Below are positions 17,979 through 26,043 of a stretch of 64,000 nt of DNA, one piece after another. The DNA is taken from assembly GCA_020634815.1 (NCBI GenBank), contig JACKBA010000024.1, forward strand, positions 1 to 64,000, given 5' to 3'. A model generated the notes under the pieces. The model worked only from the letters and a program-made list of their open reading frames with translations. It searched no databases and was not told the DNA's origin. Position 1 is the first letter of the stretch, and every line of letters begins with the position of its first letter. The DNA comes from Caldilineaceae bacterium. GTDB taxonomy: Bacteria; Chloroflexota; Anaerolineae; Caldilineales; Caldilineaceae. A program made the position numbers and the translations under genes.

Positions 17979-19757
17979 CTACTCGGTGGCTCCGCCGGCC
18001 GACTCCCACGCGCCGTAGCCGGGCGGGAAGGCGCGCACATTGTCCAACCCCATAATGTGCAGCGCTGCGTTGCTGATGGCCGCACGGTGGCCCGACGCAC
18101 AGTAGACGACGACCGGCTTGTCAGTCGGAATGCTGTCCAGGTTCTGCGCCAGCGTGCGAATCGGGATGTTCGGCGCACCGGCGATGTGACCCTGGTCAAA
18201 CTCGCTGGCTTCACGCACGTCCAGCGGCTGCGCGCCGGCGTCCAGCGCTTCCTGCATCTTCTCGACGGTGCCCAGGGAGTAGTAACCTTCGGGAATGTTG
18301 ACCAGGAACTCATCGACAGCGGCCAGCATTTCGGGATCGACTTCCTTGGGCGTCACGGTCTCGGCTGTCACGGGCTCGGTCTCGGCCGGCTCGTTGGCGC
18401 CGCTCCAGCCCTTCCAGCCAGGCGGGAAAGACTTGACGTTGTCGTAGCCCAGCACGCCAAGCGACGCAAGTGCCGTGCCGGCGCGCAGGCCAGAGGCGCA
18501 GTAGACGAAGACCGGCTTGTCGGCAGGGATCTTGTCCAGGTTGGCGGTCAGCGTGCGCAGCGGGATGTTGATCGCACCAGGGATGTGCCCCTCGGCGTAT
18601 TCGCTCTCCTCGCGCACGTCGATGAGCAACGGCTGCGTGTTCTCGATGGCATCCTTGAAGGCGTCGATTTTGCCTACGGCCAGGTAGCCTTCGGGAATGG
18701 CGCTGAGCCATTCATCGACCGCAGTGACGATATCGAAGTCGGAGGCGACGGCGGCTGCCACCTCGGCGGGCACCTCACCGGATTCGCCCTGGGCAGCTTC
18801 CCATGCGCCGTAACCGGGCGGGAAGGAGCGCACGTTGTCGTAGCCCAGCGTGTGCAGCATGCCGTTGGCCAGCGCCGAGCGATAGCCGGAGGCGCAGTAG
18901 GTGACGACCGGCTTGTCGGTCGGGATCTGGTCGAGGTTGGCGATGAGCGTGCGCAGCGGGATGTTGACCGCACCGGCGATGGCGCCTTCGGCAAACTCAC
19001 CCTCTTCGCGGACGTCGATCAGCACGGCGCCTGCATCCACTGCCTCTTGCAGTTTTTCGACAGTGCCCAGACTGTAGTAGCCCTCGGGAATGTTGGCCAG
19101 GAAGCCATCGACCGCGGCCAGCAGCGCGGGGTCGACTTCCTTGGCAGTGAAGCTACCGGGCTCGACAGCCTCGGTGGACGCTTCTTCATTGGCGCCGCTC
19201 CAGGCCTTCCAGCCACCGGAGAACGCCTTGACGTTGTCGTAGCCGAGTTCGCGCAGTGCAGCGGTCGCCATGCCGGCGCGGTGGCCGGAGGCACAGTAGA
19301 TGAGCACGGGCTGGTCGGCCGGTACCTTGTCCAGGTTCTGGGCCAGTGTGCGGACGGGAATGTTGACCGCGCCGGGGATGTGGCCGGCTTCGTATTCGCT
19401 GGTCTCGCGCACGTCGATGACATAGGCGCCGGCGTCAATCGCAGCCTTGACATCGTCGATCTTTCCGGTGTTCATCCAGCCTTCGGGAATGCCGGCAGCA
19501 AAGTCGCCGACGACGGCAGTCAGGTCTGCACCTTCGGCGGCCGGTGCTTCCTCTGCGGGTGCTTCGGTGGCCGGTGCCTCGGCGACGGGCGCCTCGGTTG
19601 CAGCAGGCGCCTCAGTCGGCGGTACGGGGGTCGGCGTGTCGGCCGCCAGCACTGCTGCCGGGGCAGCCGTCGGCGCTGCGCTTCCGCCGCCACATGCGCC
19701 CAGAACGAGCGCCAGGACGACGAATAGACTGATAACGGGTACTAAACGTTTGGACAT
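17979..19757 (-). CDS. Lipoprotein with four tandem rhodanese domains
   Basis: Protein of 592 residues. The signal ends in lipobox LGAC (Cys22), followed by an Ala/Pro/Thr linker to about residue 75. Four rhodanese (sulfurtransferase) domains follow at a spacing of about 133 residues. Each has 'IDVRE'-type and 'NIP(V/L/I)RTL' segments and an active-site loop YCASG(H/Y/L)R with catalytic Cys at 155, 288, 420 and 553. Every domain is preceded by an 'IPEGY(Y)SLG' type linker. All four catalytic Cys residues are kept, so all may carry persulfide. Export as a lipoprotein puts this sulfur-carrying array on the outer face of the membrane beside the exported molybdenum reductase encoded 1.5 kb upstream in the same direction. 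ATG 19757 is preceded by AGGAG at 8 nt; the in-frame GTG at 19766 is too close to that site. Tandem domains 1/2 and 3/4 look like duplicated pairs. Confidence 0.92.
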   Translation of the reverse strand: MSKRLVPVISLFVVLALVLGACGGGSAAPTAAPAAVLAADTPTPVPPTEAPAATEAPVAEAPATEAPAEEAPAAEGADLTAVVGDFAAGIPEGWMNTGKIDDVKAAIDAGAYVIDVRETSEYEAGHIPGAVNIPVRTLAQNLDKVPADQPVLIYCASGHRAGMATAALRELGYDNVKAFSGGWKAWSGANEEASTEAVEPGSFTAKEVDPALLAAVDGFLANIPEGYYSLGTVEKLQEAVDAGAVLIDVREEGEFAEGAIAGAVNIPLRTLIANLDQIPTDKPVVTYCASGYRSALANGMLHTLGYDNVRSFPPGYGAWEAAQGESGEVPAEVAAAVASDFDIVTAVDEWLSAIPEGYLAVGKIDAFKDAIENTQPLLIDVREESEYAEGHIPGAINIPLRTLTANLDKIPADKPVFVYCASGLRAGTALASLGVLGYDNVKSFPPGWKGWSGANEPAETEPVTAETVTPKEVDPEMLAAVDEFLVNIPEGYYSLGTVEKMQEALDAGAQPLDVREASEFDQGHIAGAPNIPIRTLAQNLDSIPTDKPVVVYCASGHRAAISNAALHIMGLDNVRAFPPGYGAWESAGGATE

Positions 19758-19828
19758 ATCTGTCACTCCTGTAGTTTAGAACATCGAATATGAGAACCGC
19801 TCGCGCGGGAATTGCCTTGCTTGGAAGA

Positions 19829-20482
19829 TCAGTCGCCTGTGACCTGTGGCTGTCCCATCTCTTCGATCCACTTGGGATGTTCGATCTCGGCATCTTCCTT
19901 GGAAACGTAGCCGGTCGTCATGGAAGAGAGCGCTTTGTAGACAAAGGTGAAGTAGAGATGGCCGACCAGCAACACAGTGAGCGCCAGCATGGACAGGTCA
20001 TGGATCGTTGCCGCCATCGCCAGACCGCCGGCGCCGAGGCTGCCCTTGGCATACCACATGAGGATGCCGGAAATCACCACCGTGGCCGACGTAATCACGA
20101 CGCCGGCGTGATGCAACTTCTGCCCGGCGTTCAACCGGCCCTGCGGCGGCATGCCCACGGCGTGCCCCAGGAAGTACTGGCCCATGTGTTTGAACCAGGC
20201 CAGGTCATCCTTGTCGTAGGTGAACGACTCGACGAGCAACTCCTTGGCGCCGCGCCGATCGACGATCAAATACAGGATCGGCACGGCCATGAAGAGAATT
20301 GCACCAACCCGGTGGATGATGCCGGACGTGCCGCCCGCTGCCAGCCCGGCCATCGGCGGCCACAAAATCATGAGCCCGGTGAACAGGAGCATGAGAAACG
20401 AGATTGCCAGTGTTGCGTGCACGACCCGCTGGCCGACACGATAGCGCAATACCTTTTCTTCACGGTCGCTTGCAGTTGTCAT
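19829..20482 (-). CDS. Cytochrome b subunit, FdnI/PhsC-like membrane anchor
   Basis: Protein of 217 residues with four transmembrane helices: 'ATLAISFLMLLFTGLMILWPP', 'VGAILFMAVPILYLIV', 'VVITSATVVISGILMWYA' and 'SMLALTVLLVGHLYFTFVY'. His residues in helix 1 ('VVHAT'), after helix 2 ('HRVG'), in helix 3 ('LHHAG') and in helix 4 ('IHDLS', 'GHLYF') fit the two-haem b arrangement of the formate dehydrogenase gamma / hydrogenase cytochrome b family. It would link the molybdenum-iron-sulfur module to the quinone pool. ATG 20482 follows GAGGTG. It is separated from the ferredoxin gene by 64 nt and lies in the same direction, so the three reductase subunits form an operon. Confidence 0.9.
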   Translation of the reverse strand: MTTASDREEKVLRYRVGQRVVHATLAISFLMLLFTGLMILWPPMAGLAAGGTSGIIHRVGAILFMAVPILYLIVDRRGAKELLVESFTYDKDDLAWFKHMGQYFLGHAVGMPPQGRLNAGQKLHHAGVVITSATVVISGILMWYAKGSLGAGGLAMAATIHDLSMLALTVLLVGHLYFTFVYKALSSMTTGYVSKEDAEIEHPKWIEEMGQPQVTGD

Positions 20483-20546
20483 GAAACACCTCGTTCGTAT
20501 TGCCGCCACACGGGGCCACGATCAGCCGGCCTCGTGTGGATGAATG

Positions 20547-21302
20547 TCACTTCGATTCGTCGGCCTTGGCTTCCTCTTTGTGCAGGAGTTTCAGTTCCTG
20601 CATGTGGTTGCGGCGAGCGATCACAGCCGCCACCCCGGTCACGAGAATGCTCAGGCCGGTCAGCCCCATGGTCGCCGGTTGGACGACCTTCTGCCACGTG
20701 TTGACCAGCAGCGGCACCTGCGGGTTGGCCGGCAGATCGAGCACTTCCGGGTCGTCCGGCAGCACCATGATCACGCCCAGGCCGCCGGCTTCGGTCTCTC
20801 CGTACACGCGTGCCTTGGGGTAGCGCTCCTTGATGGCAGCAACCCGGCTCTGGGCTTCGGCCAGGATTTCCTGACGGTCGCCAAAGCGCAATGCGTCGCT
20901 GGGGCAGGTACGCACGCACCAGGGCGTGCCGCCCGCTGCAACCACATCGGCGCAGGCGTCGCACTTGCTGCAGCGGCCGTCGACCATCTGCGGCACGTCG
21001 AAGGGGCAGGCATCGGTGCAATACTGGCAGCCGCTACAGACATCGCGATTCAGGCGCGTCATGCCGCCTTCTTTGAAGAGCGCACCGGTCGGGCAGACGG
21101 ACACACAGGCAGCGTCGGTGCAGTGATAGCAGCGATGGTTCTGGAAACCGCCCTCGAGATTCGGGAAGGTGCCGCGCGTCTGCTCGATTAGTTGGATGAA
21201 CTGCGTGCCCGCCGGCAATTCATTGCCGGTCTTGCAGGCGGCAGTGCATGCCTGGCAGCCGATACAGCGCGAGATATCAAGCAGAAAGGCATTGGTAGCC
21301 AC
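20547..21302 (-). CDS. Four-cluster ferredoxin subunit with C-terminal membrane helix
   Basis: Protein of 251 residues of the FdhB/DmsB/PhsB electron-transfer family. Sixteen Cys in four groups bind four [4Fe-4S] clusters: 'CIGCQACTAACKTGNE', 'CYHCTDAACVSVCPTGAL', 'CSGCQYCTDACPF' and 'CSKCDACADV' with 'CVRTCPSDALRFG'. A transmembrane helix near the C-terminus ('MGLTGLSILVTGVAAVIA') is the FdnH/FdhB type of anchor. It carries electrons between the molybdenum subunit and cytochrome b. The start is GTG at 21300-21302, preceded by GAAGGAGGCATAAC and only 1 nt after the stop of the molybdenum subunit. Close overlap with the catalytic gene shows translational coupling. Confidence 0.92.
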   Translation of the reverse strand: MATNAFLLDISRCIGCQACTAACKTGNELPAGTQFIQLIEQTRGTFPNLEGGFQNHRCYHCTDAACVSVCPTGALFKEGGMTRLNRDVCSGCQYCTDACPFDVPQMVDGRCSKCDACADVVAAGGTPWCVRTCPSDALRFGDRQEILAEAQSRVAAIKERYPKARVYGETEAGGLGVIMVLPDDPEVLDLPANPQVPLLVNTWQKVVQPATMGLTGLSILVTGVAAVIARRNHMQELKLLHKEEAKADESK

Positions 21303-21303
21303 G

Positions 21304-23595
21304 TTATGCCTCCTTCACAATGCGGACGAAGTTGACACGCATGCCGGCGCCGCCGCTGATTGGGTCGAGAATGTAGCGCGTCTGCAACTGTGCGTCGTTG
21401 GCGCCCTTGCCATTGGCGAGCGTCAATGCCGGCTCGTTGCGGCCAAAACCGTGCGCCATGAAGACGGCGTCGGGCCGGATGCGTTCGGTTGCTTTGAGTT
21501 TCACCGGGCCGCTGCGGGCGCCGTCCTGGTTCTCCAGCCACACCCGATCGCCGTCCTTCATCCCCTGGGCAGCGACGATGCCGGCATTGATCCAGAGCTC
21601 GTTTTCGGGATAGAGTTCGTGGAGCAGCGGCGTGTTCTGCGTCTTGGCAAAGGTGTGGACCGGATGGCGCCCGTAGAGCAGGCGGAAAAAGCCGTCCGGC
21701 GGATCCTCGGTCGGCGTGTAGACCGGGATGGGATCCTGGCCGGCGAGCGCCAACTCATCCGAATAGAGCTCGATCTTGCCGGTCTTCGTCAGGAAAGGCG
21801 ATGAACCCTTGAAATCGGCGAAGTACGGCTTGCCCTTCTGGACGATGATGCCCTTTTCCTCGCGCATCTTCTCGATGCTCGAGCCGATGGTTTGCAAGCG
21901 AGTGTTGATGTACTCCTCGGCGGTTTCCCACTTGAAGTAGTTTTCGAGGCCGACGCGCATGCCCAATTCACGCGCCATCCACCAGGCCGGCTTTGTGTCG
22001 GCGTAGGGTTCCACCGCCGGCTCGCGCAGCGCAATGTAGGGCGTCTTGTGCGCAACAGTCCACAGCTCGTCGTAGCGTTCGAGGACAGTCGCCTCGGGCA
22101 GCACGATGTCCGCCCACGCAACATGCTCCATCGGCAGTACGTCAATCGCAACGACCAGGTCGAGATTCTTGAGCGCCTCAATCGTGCGCGGGACGTCGGG
22201 CACCGTGTTCAGCAGGTTCGTGCCATAGACGATGAGCGCCTTGATCGGGTACGGTTCGCCCGTAATCATCGGCTCGATCAATTCCTGCATGGCGGTCGCA
22301 CCGCGCAGGAATTTGGTGCGGGCGCCATCGGCGCGCGCTTTGCCGGACGGACCGACGGGCAGTTCCGCGCTTTCGGCGCCCGGCTCGGCCGAACAGCCAC
22401 CGGCGCTGCCGGCGACGGCAAAGGGCGGATGGGGATACGCCTCGATATAGGGCGACTTGTTGAAGTAGAAACCACCCTCGCGCCCGTACGCACCGAGCAG
22501 CGCGTTGACCGTGTAGGCCGCACGCATGCGCTGCGTGTCGTTGCCGTACCACGTCACATGGCGCCCCGGCATGATCAGCGACTGCGGCAGGCTGTCGGCC
22601 ATGACGCGTGCCGTCGTGCGGATCAACTCCGGGTCGAGTTCCGTGATGGCGGCCGCCCACTCGGGCGTCAGGTCGGCGACATGGGCGGCCAGCTTGTCGA
22701 AGCCGTCGGCCCACTCCGCAATATAGTCGGCGTCATAGCGCTTCTCGGCGATCAGCACGTTGATCCACGCCAGCAGCAGCGCCGTGTCGGTGCCGGGCTT
22801 GATGGGCAGCCAGTAGTCGGCCTTGGCGGCCACGCTGGAGAAACGTGGGTCGACCACGATCACCTTGGCGCCGCGGCCCCAGGCCTTGGCAAAGTCCTGC
22901 ATCACCGTGTTGCGTGAGTCTTCCCCGATATGGCTGCCGATGAGCGTCAGGCAGCGCAATCCTTCCCAGTCCACCGGCTCGTGGCCGCCGACAGGGAAGC
23001 CCAACGTCAGGTTGGAGGCTTCCTCGCGCGGGCTGGTGCAGAGCGACGAGGATGGCTTGGCCGCATTGGGCGTTCCCCACGCCTGGGCAAAATAATCGGC
23101 AAACCAGAACTCGCCGGAGGTGTGGCCGAAGACCGCTACCGACTCGGGTCCGTATTGCTCCTTGATGGCCAGGAGTTTCTCGGCCATGGCGTCGAGCGCC
23201 TCCGGCCAGGTGACCTCCTGGAACTTGCCTTCGCCCCGTTCGCCGGTGCGTAGCATGGGCGAGCGCAGCCGGTCCGGGTCATACATGAACGAGACGCCAC
23301 CCTGGCCGCGCGCGCAGAGCATGCCGCGACTCTTCGGGTCGGCCGGGTTGCCGTCGATCTTGTAGACGCGGTCGCCGACACTCTGGACCGTAATGCCACA
23401 GCGCCACGGACACATGTCGCAGACACTGTAGGTGGTCTTGATCTGGCCGCGGTAGAACCAGGGCGGCTCGGCGCTGCCCTCCGGCGCGGCGACTGCGGGA
23501 ATCGCATGGCCACCCGCTACCGCCAGCCCGGCGCTTCCCGCCAGTGCACTCTTCAAGAAAGTGCGGCGTGAGATTTGTAACTGTACTTTGCCCAT
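21304..23595 (-). CDS. Tat-exported molybdopterin oxidoreductase (polysulfide/thiosulfate reductase-like)
   Basis: Protein of 763 residues. It begins with a twin-arginine signal 'RRTFLKSALAGSAGLAVAGG', so it folds in the cytoplasm and acts outside the membrane. A [4Fe-4S] motif follows (C59, C62, C66, C94). A probable molybdenum ligand is C186 in 'SSSLCTSPREEAS'; there is no in-frame TGA that would indicate selenocysteine. The central region has 'GRHVTWYGNDTQRMRAAYTVNALLGAYG'-type molybdopterin-binding sequence, and the C-terminal domain has 'GWLEN'-like and 'MAHGFGRNEPAL' segments. The Cys ligand and sequence pattern favour the polysulfide/thiosulfate/tetrathionate reductase branch over formate dehydrogenase, but this cannot be settled by eye. 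The neighbouring exported rhodanese array supports sulfur chemistry. Formate or arsenate as substrate remains possible. The gene begins 48 nt after the receiver gene and is followed by the ferredoxin and cytochrome b subunits. Confidence 0.88.
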   Translation of the reverse strand: MGKVQLQISRRTFLKSALAGSAGLAVAGGHAIPAVAAPEGSAEPPWFYRGQIKTTYSVCDMCPWRCGITVQSVGDRVYKIDGNPADPKSRGMLCARGQGGVSFMYDPDRLRSPMLRTGERGEGKFQEVTWPEALDAMAEKLLAIKEQYGPESVAVFGHTSGEFWFADYFAQAWGTPNAAKPSSSLCTSPREEASNLTLGFPVGGHEPVDWEGLRCLTLIGSHIGEDSRNTVMQDFAKAWGRGAKVIVVDPRFSSVAAKADYWLPIKPGTDTALLLAWINVLIAEKRYDADYIAEWADGFDKLAAHVADLTPEWAAAITELDPELIRTTARVMADSLPQSLIMPGRHVTWYGNDTQRMRAAYTVNALLGAYGREGGFYFNKSPYIEAYPHPPFAVAGSAGGCSAEPGAESAELPVGPSGKARADGARTKFLRGATAMQELIEPMITGEPYPIKALIVYGTNLLNTVPDVPRTIEALKNLDLVVAIDVLPMEHVAWADIVLPEATVLERYDELWTVAHKTPYIALREPAVEPYADTKPAWWMARELGMRVGLENYFKWETAEEYINTRLQTIGSSIEKMREEKGIIVQKGKPYFADFKGSSPFLTKTGKIELYSDELALAGQDPIPVYTPTEDPPDGFFRLLYGRHPVHTFAKTQNTPLLHELYPENELWINAGIVAAQGMKDGDRVWLENQDGARSGPVKLKATERIRPDAVFMAHGFGRNEPALTLANGKGANDAQLQTRYILDPISGGAGMRVNFVRIVKEA

Positions 23596-23643
23596 TATCT
23601 ATTCTTCCCCTTTGCGATCCGGCCAAAAGCCGGGTGAGAAGTA

Positions 23644-24147
23644 TCAGCCTGCCGTCACCGCCACATCCACGTCGATTGACCGGGTGCAACACAATTCCGG
23701 CTCTTCCAACACTGCTGCCGGCAAGAGACCGGCATAGTAGTCGTGTAGTTTTGCTTCGCGTTGCATCGCCCGGTGCATGATGCAGAGAACGCTGGAGAAC
23801 CATTCCTGCTCCATGTTCTCCTTGGCAATGCTGCTGCACGCGCCGGCCTGCCAGACCTGCTTGCGATATTGCCGGTAGCTCTGCGGGAGAACCGCCACCA
23901 CACGCAGCCGCGGGTTATGCTCGAGCATGGCCGTGACCAACGCCGGCGTGCCGGATTGCGCCATGAGCCAGTCCAATACGACGACATCGTCCGCACCTGC
24001 ATCAACGCGCTGCAGCAACTCATCCTGACTCAGGACGTGTTCTGCGGTGACGGTCAGCGGTGTCAGTTCCAGTGCCGAGGCCAGCAGAGAATCCAATAGC
24101 ATATGAGACGCCGGGTCTGGTGTAGCGAACAACAGTCGTATCTCCAT
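23644..24147 (-). CDS. Stand-alone receiver-domain protein heading the reductase operon
   Basis: Protein of 167 residues. The first ~120 form a CheY-like fold: 'MEIRLLFATPDPASHMLLDSL', the phosphoacceptor candidate Asp in 'DDVVVLDWLMAQ', and 'LRVVAVLP' leading to 'VWQAGACSSIAKENMEQEW' where the conserved Lys follows the Ala/Gly loop. The C-terminal ~45 residues ('MHRAMQREAKLHDYYAGLLP') are helical and carry no helix-turn-helix, so this is not a classical DNA-binding response regulator. The first acidic pair of a canonical receiver is replaced by 'TPD', so phosphorylation is uncertain. ATG 24147 has GGGAGGAAAGC upstream; longer in-frame starts have none. It probably senses or relays a signal for the reductase genes that follow 48 nt later. 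Confidence 0.65.
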   Translation of the reverse strand: MEIRLLFATPDPASHMLLDSLLASALELTPLTVTAEHVLSQDELLQRVDAGADDVVVLDWLMAQSGTPALVTAMLEHNPRLRVVAVLPQSYRQYRKQVWQAGACSSIAKENMEQEWFSSVLCIMHRAMQREAKLHDYYAGLLPAAVLEEPELCCTRSIDVDVAVTAG

Positions 24148-24327
24148 GCTTTCCTCCCAGGTCGAGGTTGCCCCATCTGTCCAATGCGTGAATTTCTTCA
24201 CAAGCATCTTATCAGGGACCGCGCCTGCTGTCTGTCGGGAACTCTTGGACAGTTTGTGTGGGGATTTCTCCGGGTGATAGACTTCAGGCGCAACCTGAAT
24301 GTTGGCCGAATGAGGGGAGAGAGAAGC

Positions 24328-24840
24328 GTGGAACTCGAACAATGTGTGGCAACGATGCAGCGCAATGCGCAGCGGATCGCGGCGCTGGTCGCCGGCGTGT
24401 CGGACGAGCAGGCGCGGTGGAAACCCGACGCGGAGAGCTGGTCGATTCTGGAGGTGGTCAATCACCTGTTGGACGAGGAGCGCGAGGATTTCCGCGTCCG
24501 CATCGACTACACGCTGCACCGGCCCGGCGAGAAGTGGCCACCCATCGACCCGGGCGGCTGGGTCACGCAGCGGCGCTACAACGAGCGCGATCTGAGCGAG
24601 TCGCTGGCCGCGTGGCTGGCCGAGCGCGATCGCTCAACGGCGTGGCTGACCGGGCTGGAGGCGCCCGACTGGGACGCGGCCGAGCTCGCGCCGTGGGGCG
24701 ACCCGTTCCCGGCGGGCAATCTGCTGGCGGCGTGGGTGGCGCACGATCTGCTGCACATGCGCCAGTTGGTCGAACTGCACTGGGCGTGGACGACGGCGCA
24801 ACTGGCCCCGCGCACCGTGCAGTACGCGGGCGACTGGTGA
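24328..24840 (+). CDS. DinB-like domain protein
   Basis: Protein of 170 residues of the DinB/YfiT four-helix-bundle family. The metal-binding His are in 'EVVNHLLDEER' (first) and 'AWVAHDLLHMRQL' (second and third), the standard arrangement. Members include thiol-dependent S-transferases and proteins induced by DNA damage; most have no assigned function. GTG 24328 has GGGGAGAGAGAAGC upstream. ATG 24310 is in frame but without a ribosome site, so the GTG is preferred. It is divergent from the receiver-reductase operon; the 180-nt gap must hold two promoters. Confidence 0.8.
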   Translation: MELEQCVATMQRNAQRIAALVAGVSDEQARWKPDAESWSILEVVNHLLDEEREDFRVRIDYTLHRPGEKWPPIDPGGWVTQRRYNERDLSESLAAWLAERDRSTAWLTGLEAPDWDAAELAPWGDPFPAGNLLAAWVAHDLLHMRQLVELHWAWTTAQLAPRTVQYAGDW

Positions 24841-24867
24841 CCCTGCCGCCCGCAGGTACAGTCTTTG

Positions 24868-26043
24868 CTACCTCGGTGCGTCCGTTACTGCGTTCACCAG
24901 GTTCTCCAGCCGCGCCACCAGATCCATGACGGCCTTGGGCAGCGGCGCGCCGCTCTCCAACGTGCGCGCCTTGAGCGACTGGAGTTGTGCGGTCAAAGCC
25001 GGCGCACTCATCGACTCCTGCTCTCCGGAGGCCGGTGTTCGATCAAAGAACGCGCCGAGAAGCAGTTGAATCGTCAGCGCCACCGGCGGTGCGATGATCA
25101 GCCCGACGATGCCAAGCAGATCGCCGAGCATCAGCATGAGGAGGACCGTCAGCGTGCCCGAAAGCTGGGCGCCGGACTTGTCCAGCCGCGGCTGCACCAC
25201 GTATTCCGAGATGGCCAGCACCAGGATCGTCGCTGCGGTGGCGAAGATCGCCACCTGCCATCCGGCAAACCAGCCGATCAGCGCCGCCAGGAGCAGGGCA
25301 ATCACGCCGCCGATGATGGGAATCAGCCACGCCAGCGAAACGAAGAGGGCAAGCGCAAAGGGATAGGGCACGCCTGCGAGCGCGTAGAGCGCCGTCAGTG
25401 CGGCGCCGGTCAGCAGGGTCTGCACGACTTCGCTGCGCACGTAGGCGCCGACGCGCCGGCCAAGGCTGGTCAGGAACGCGCGCAATTGAACACGTCGATC
25501 GGATGGCAGCAAGGAGAGCCAGAGCCGGCCAAAGCGGCTGCTGTCCATGCTCCAGTAGATGGCCAACACCATTGCCAGGGCGACCTCGCCGGCCATGCCG
25601 AGCAGACGCTGCGCCATGGCCATCAGCCCTTCCGCCACGCCGGTCTCGGGGTTCTTGACGATCATCGTCGCCACTTCGTCCGTCGTAGGCAGGCGGCCGA
25701 CCAGGAGCACGCTGCGATCCGTGGCGATTTGCTCGATGCGCGCCTGGAGGATGCCATAGCGGGTCAATCCGTCCTGGATGAGCGGGTCGAGTTCGGCGGC
25801 GAAGGAACGGAAGACTATCACGCCAATTACCAGGATGATGATGACAGAGCCGGCATAGACGGCCAGCACGGCAAGCCAGCGCGGCGTATTGCGCCGGGTC
25901 AACCAGCCGATCGGTTCCTCGACTACCAGCGCAATGACGAGCGCGAGCAGAAAGATGCCGACGACGCTTTGCAGCCGCCAGGCGATGAGCAGCAGCGTCA
26001 GGACAAGCAGGATGATGGTTGTGACAAGGGCGACTCGCTTCAC
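24868..26043 (-). CDS. AI-2E family transporter (PF01594), second of a pair
   Basis: Protein of 391 residues with about eight transmembrane helices. It opens with 'VALVTTIILLVLTLLLIAW' and 'VVGIFLLALVIALVVEEPIGWL', then has the charged loop 'RRNTPRWLAVLAVYAGSVIIIL'. The family includes the TqsA autoinducer-2 exporter and Na+/H+ or small-molecule efflux proteins; the name does not prove AI-2 transport. The C-terminal ~60 residues are a helical cytoplasmic tail. Its ATG overlaps the stop of the neighbouring paralogue by 4 nt (26040-26043), so the two are translated together and could form a hetero-oligomer. Confidence 0.88.
   Translation of the reverse strand: MKRVALVTTIILLVLTLLLIAWRLQSVVGIFLLALVIALVVEEPIGWLTRRNTPRWLAVLAVYAGSVIIILVIGVIVFRSFAAELDPLIQDGLTRYGILQARIEQIATDRSVLLVGRLPTTDEVATMIVKNPETGVAEGLMAMAQRLLGMAGEVALAMVLAIYWSMDSSRFGRLWLSLLPSDRRVQLRAFLTSLGRRVGAYVRSEVVQTLLTGAALTALYALAGVPYPFALALFVSLAWLIPIIGGVIALLLAALIGWFAGWQVAIFATAATILVLAISEYVVQPRLDKSGAQLSGTLTVLLMLMLGDLLGIVGLIIAPPVALTIQLLLGAFFDRTPASGEQESMSAPALTAQLQSLKARTLESGAPLPKAVMDLVARLENLVNAVTDAPR

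Noticed and set aside
18057..19727. 556-residue plus-strand frame opposite the rhodanese lipoprotein
   Set aside because: Antisense shadow: its repeats are the complements of the four rhodanese domains, and the minus-strand protein has clear active sites.
21304..23595. Selenocysteine-containing formate dehydrogenase
   Set aside because: No in-frame TGA is present and the likely molybdenum ligand is a Cys in SSSLCTSP, which fits sulfur-compound reductases better.
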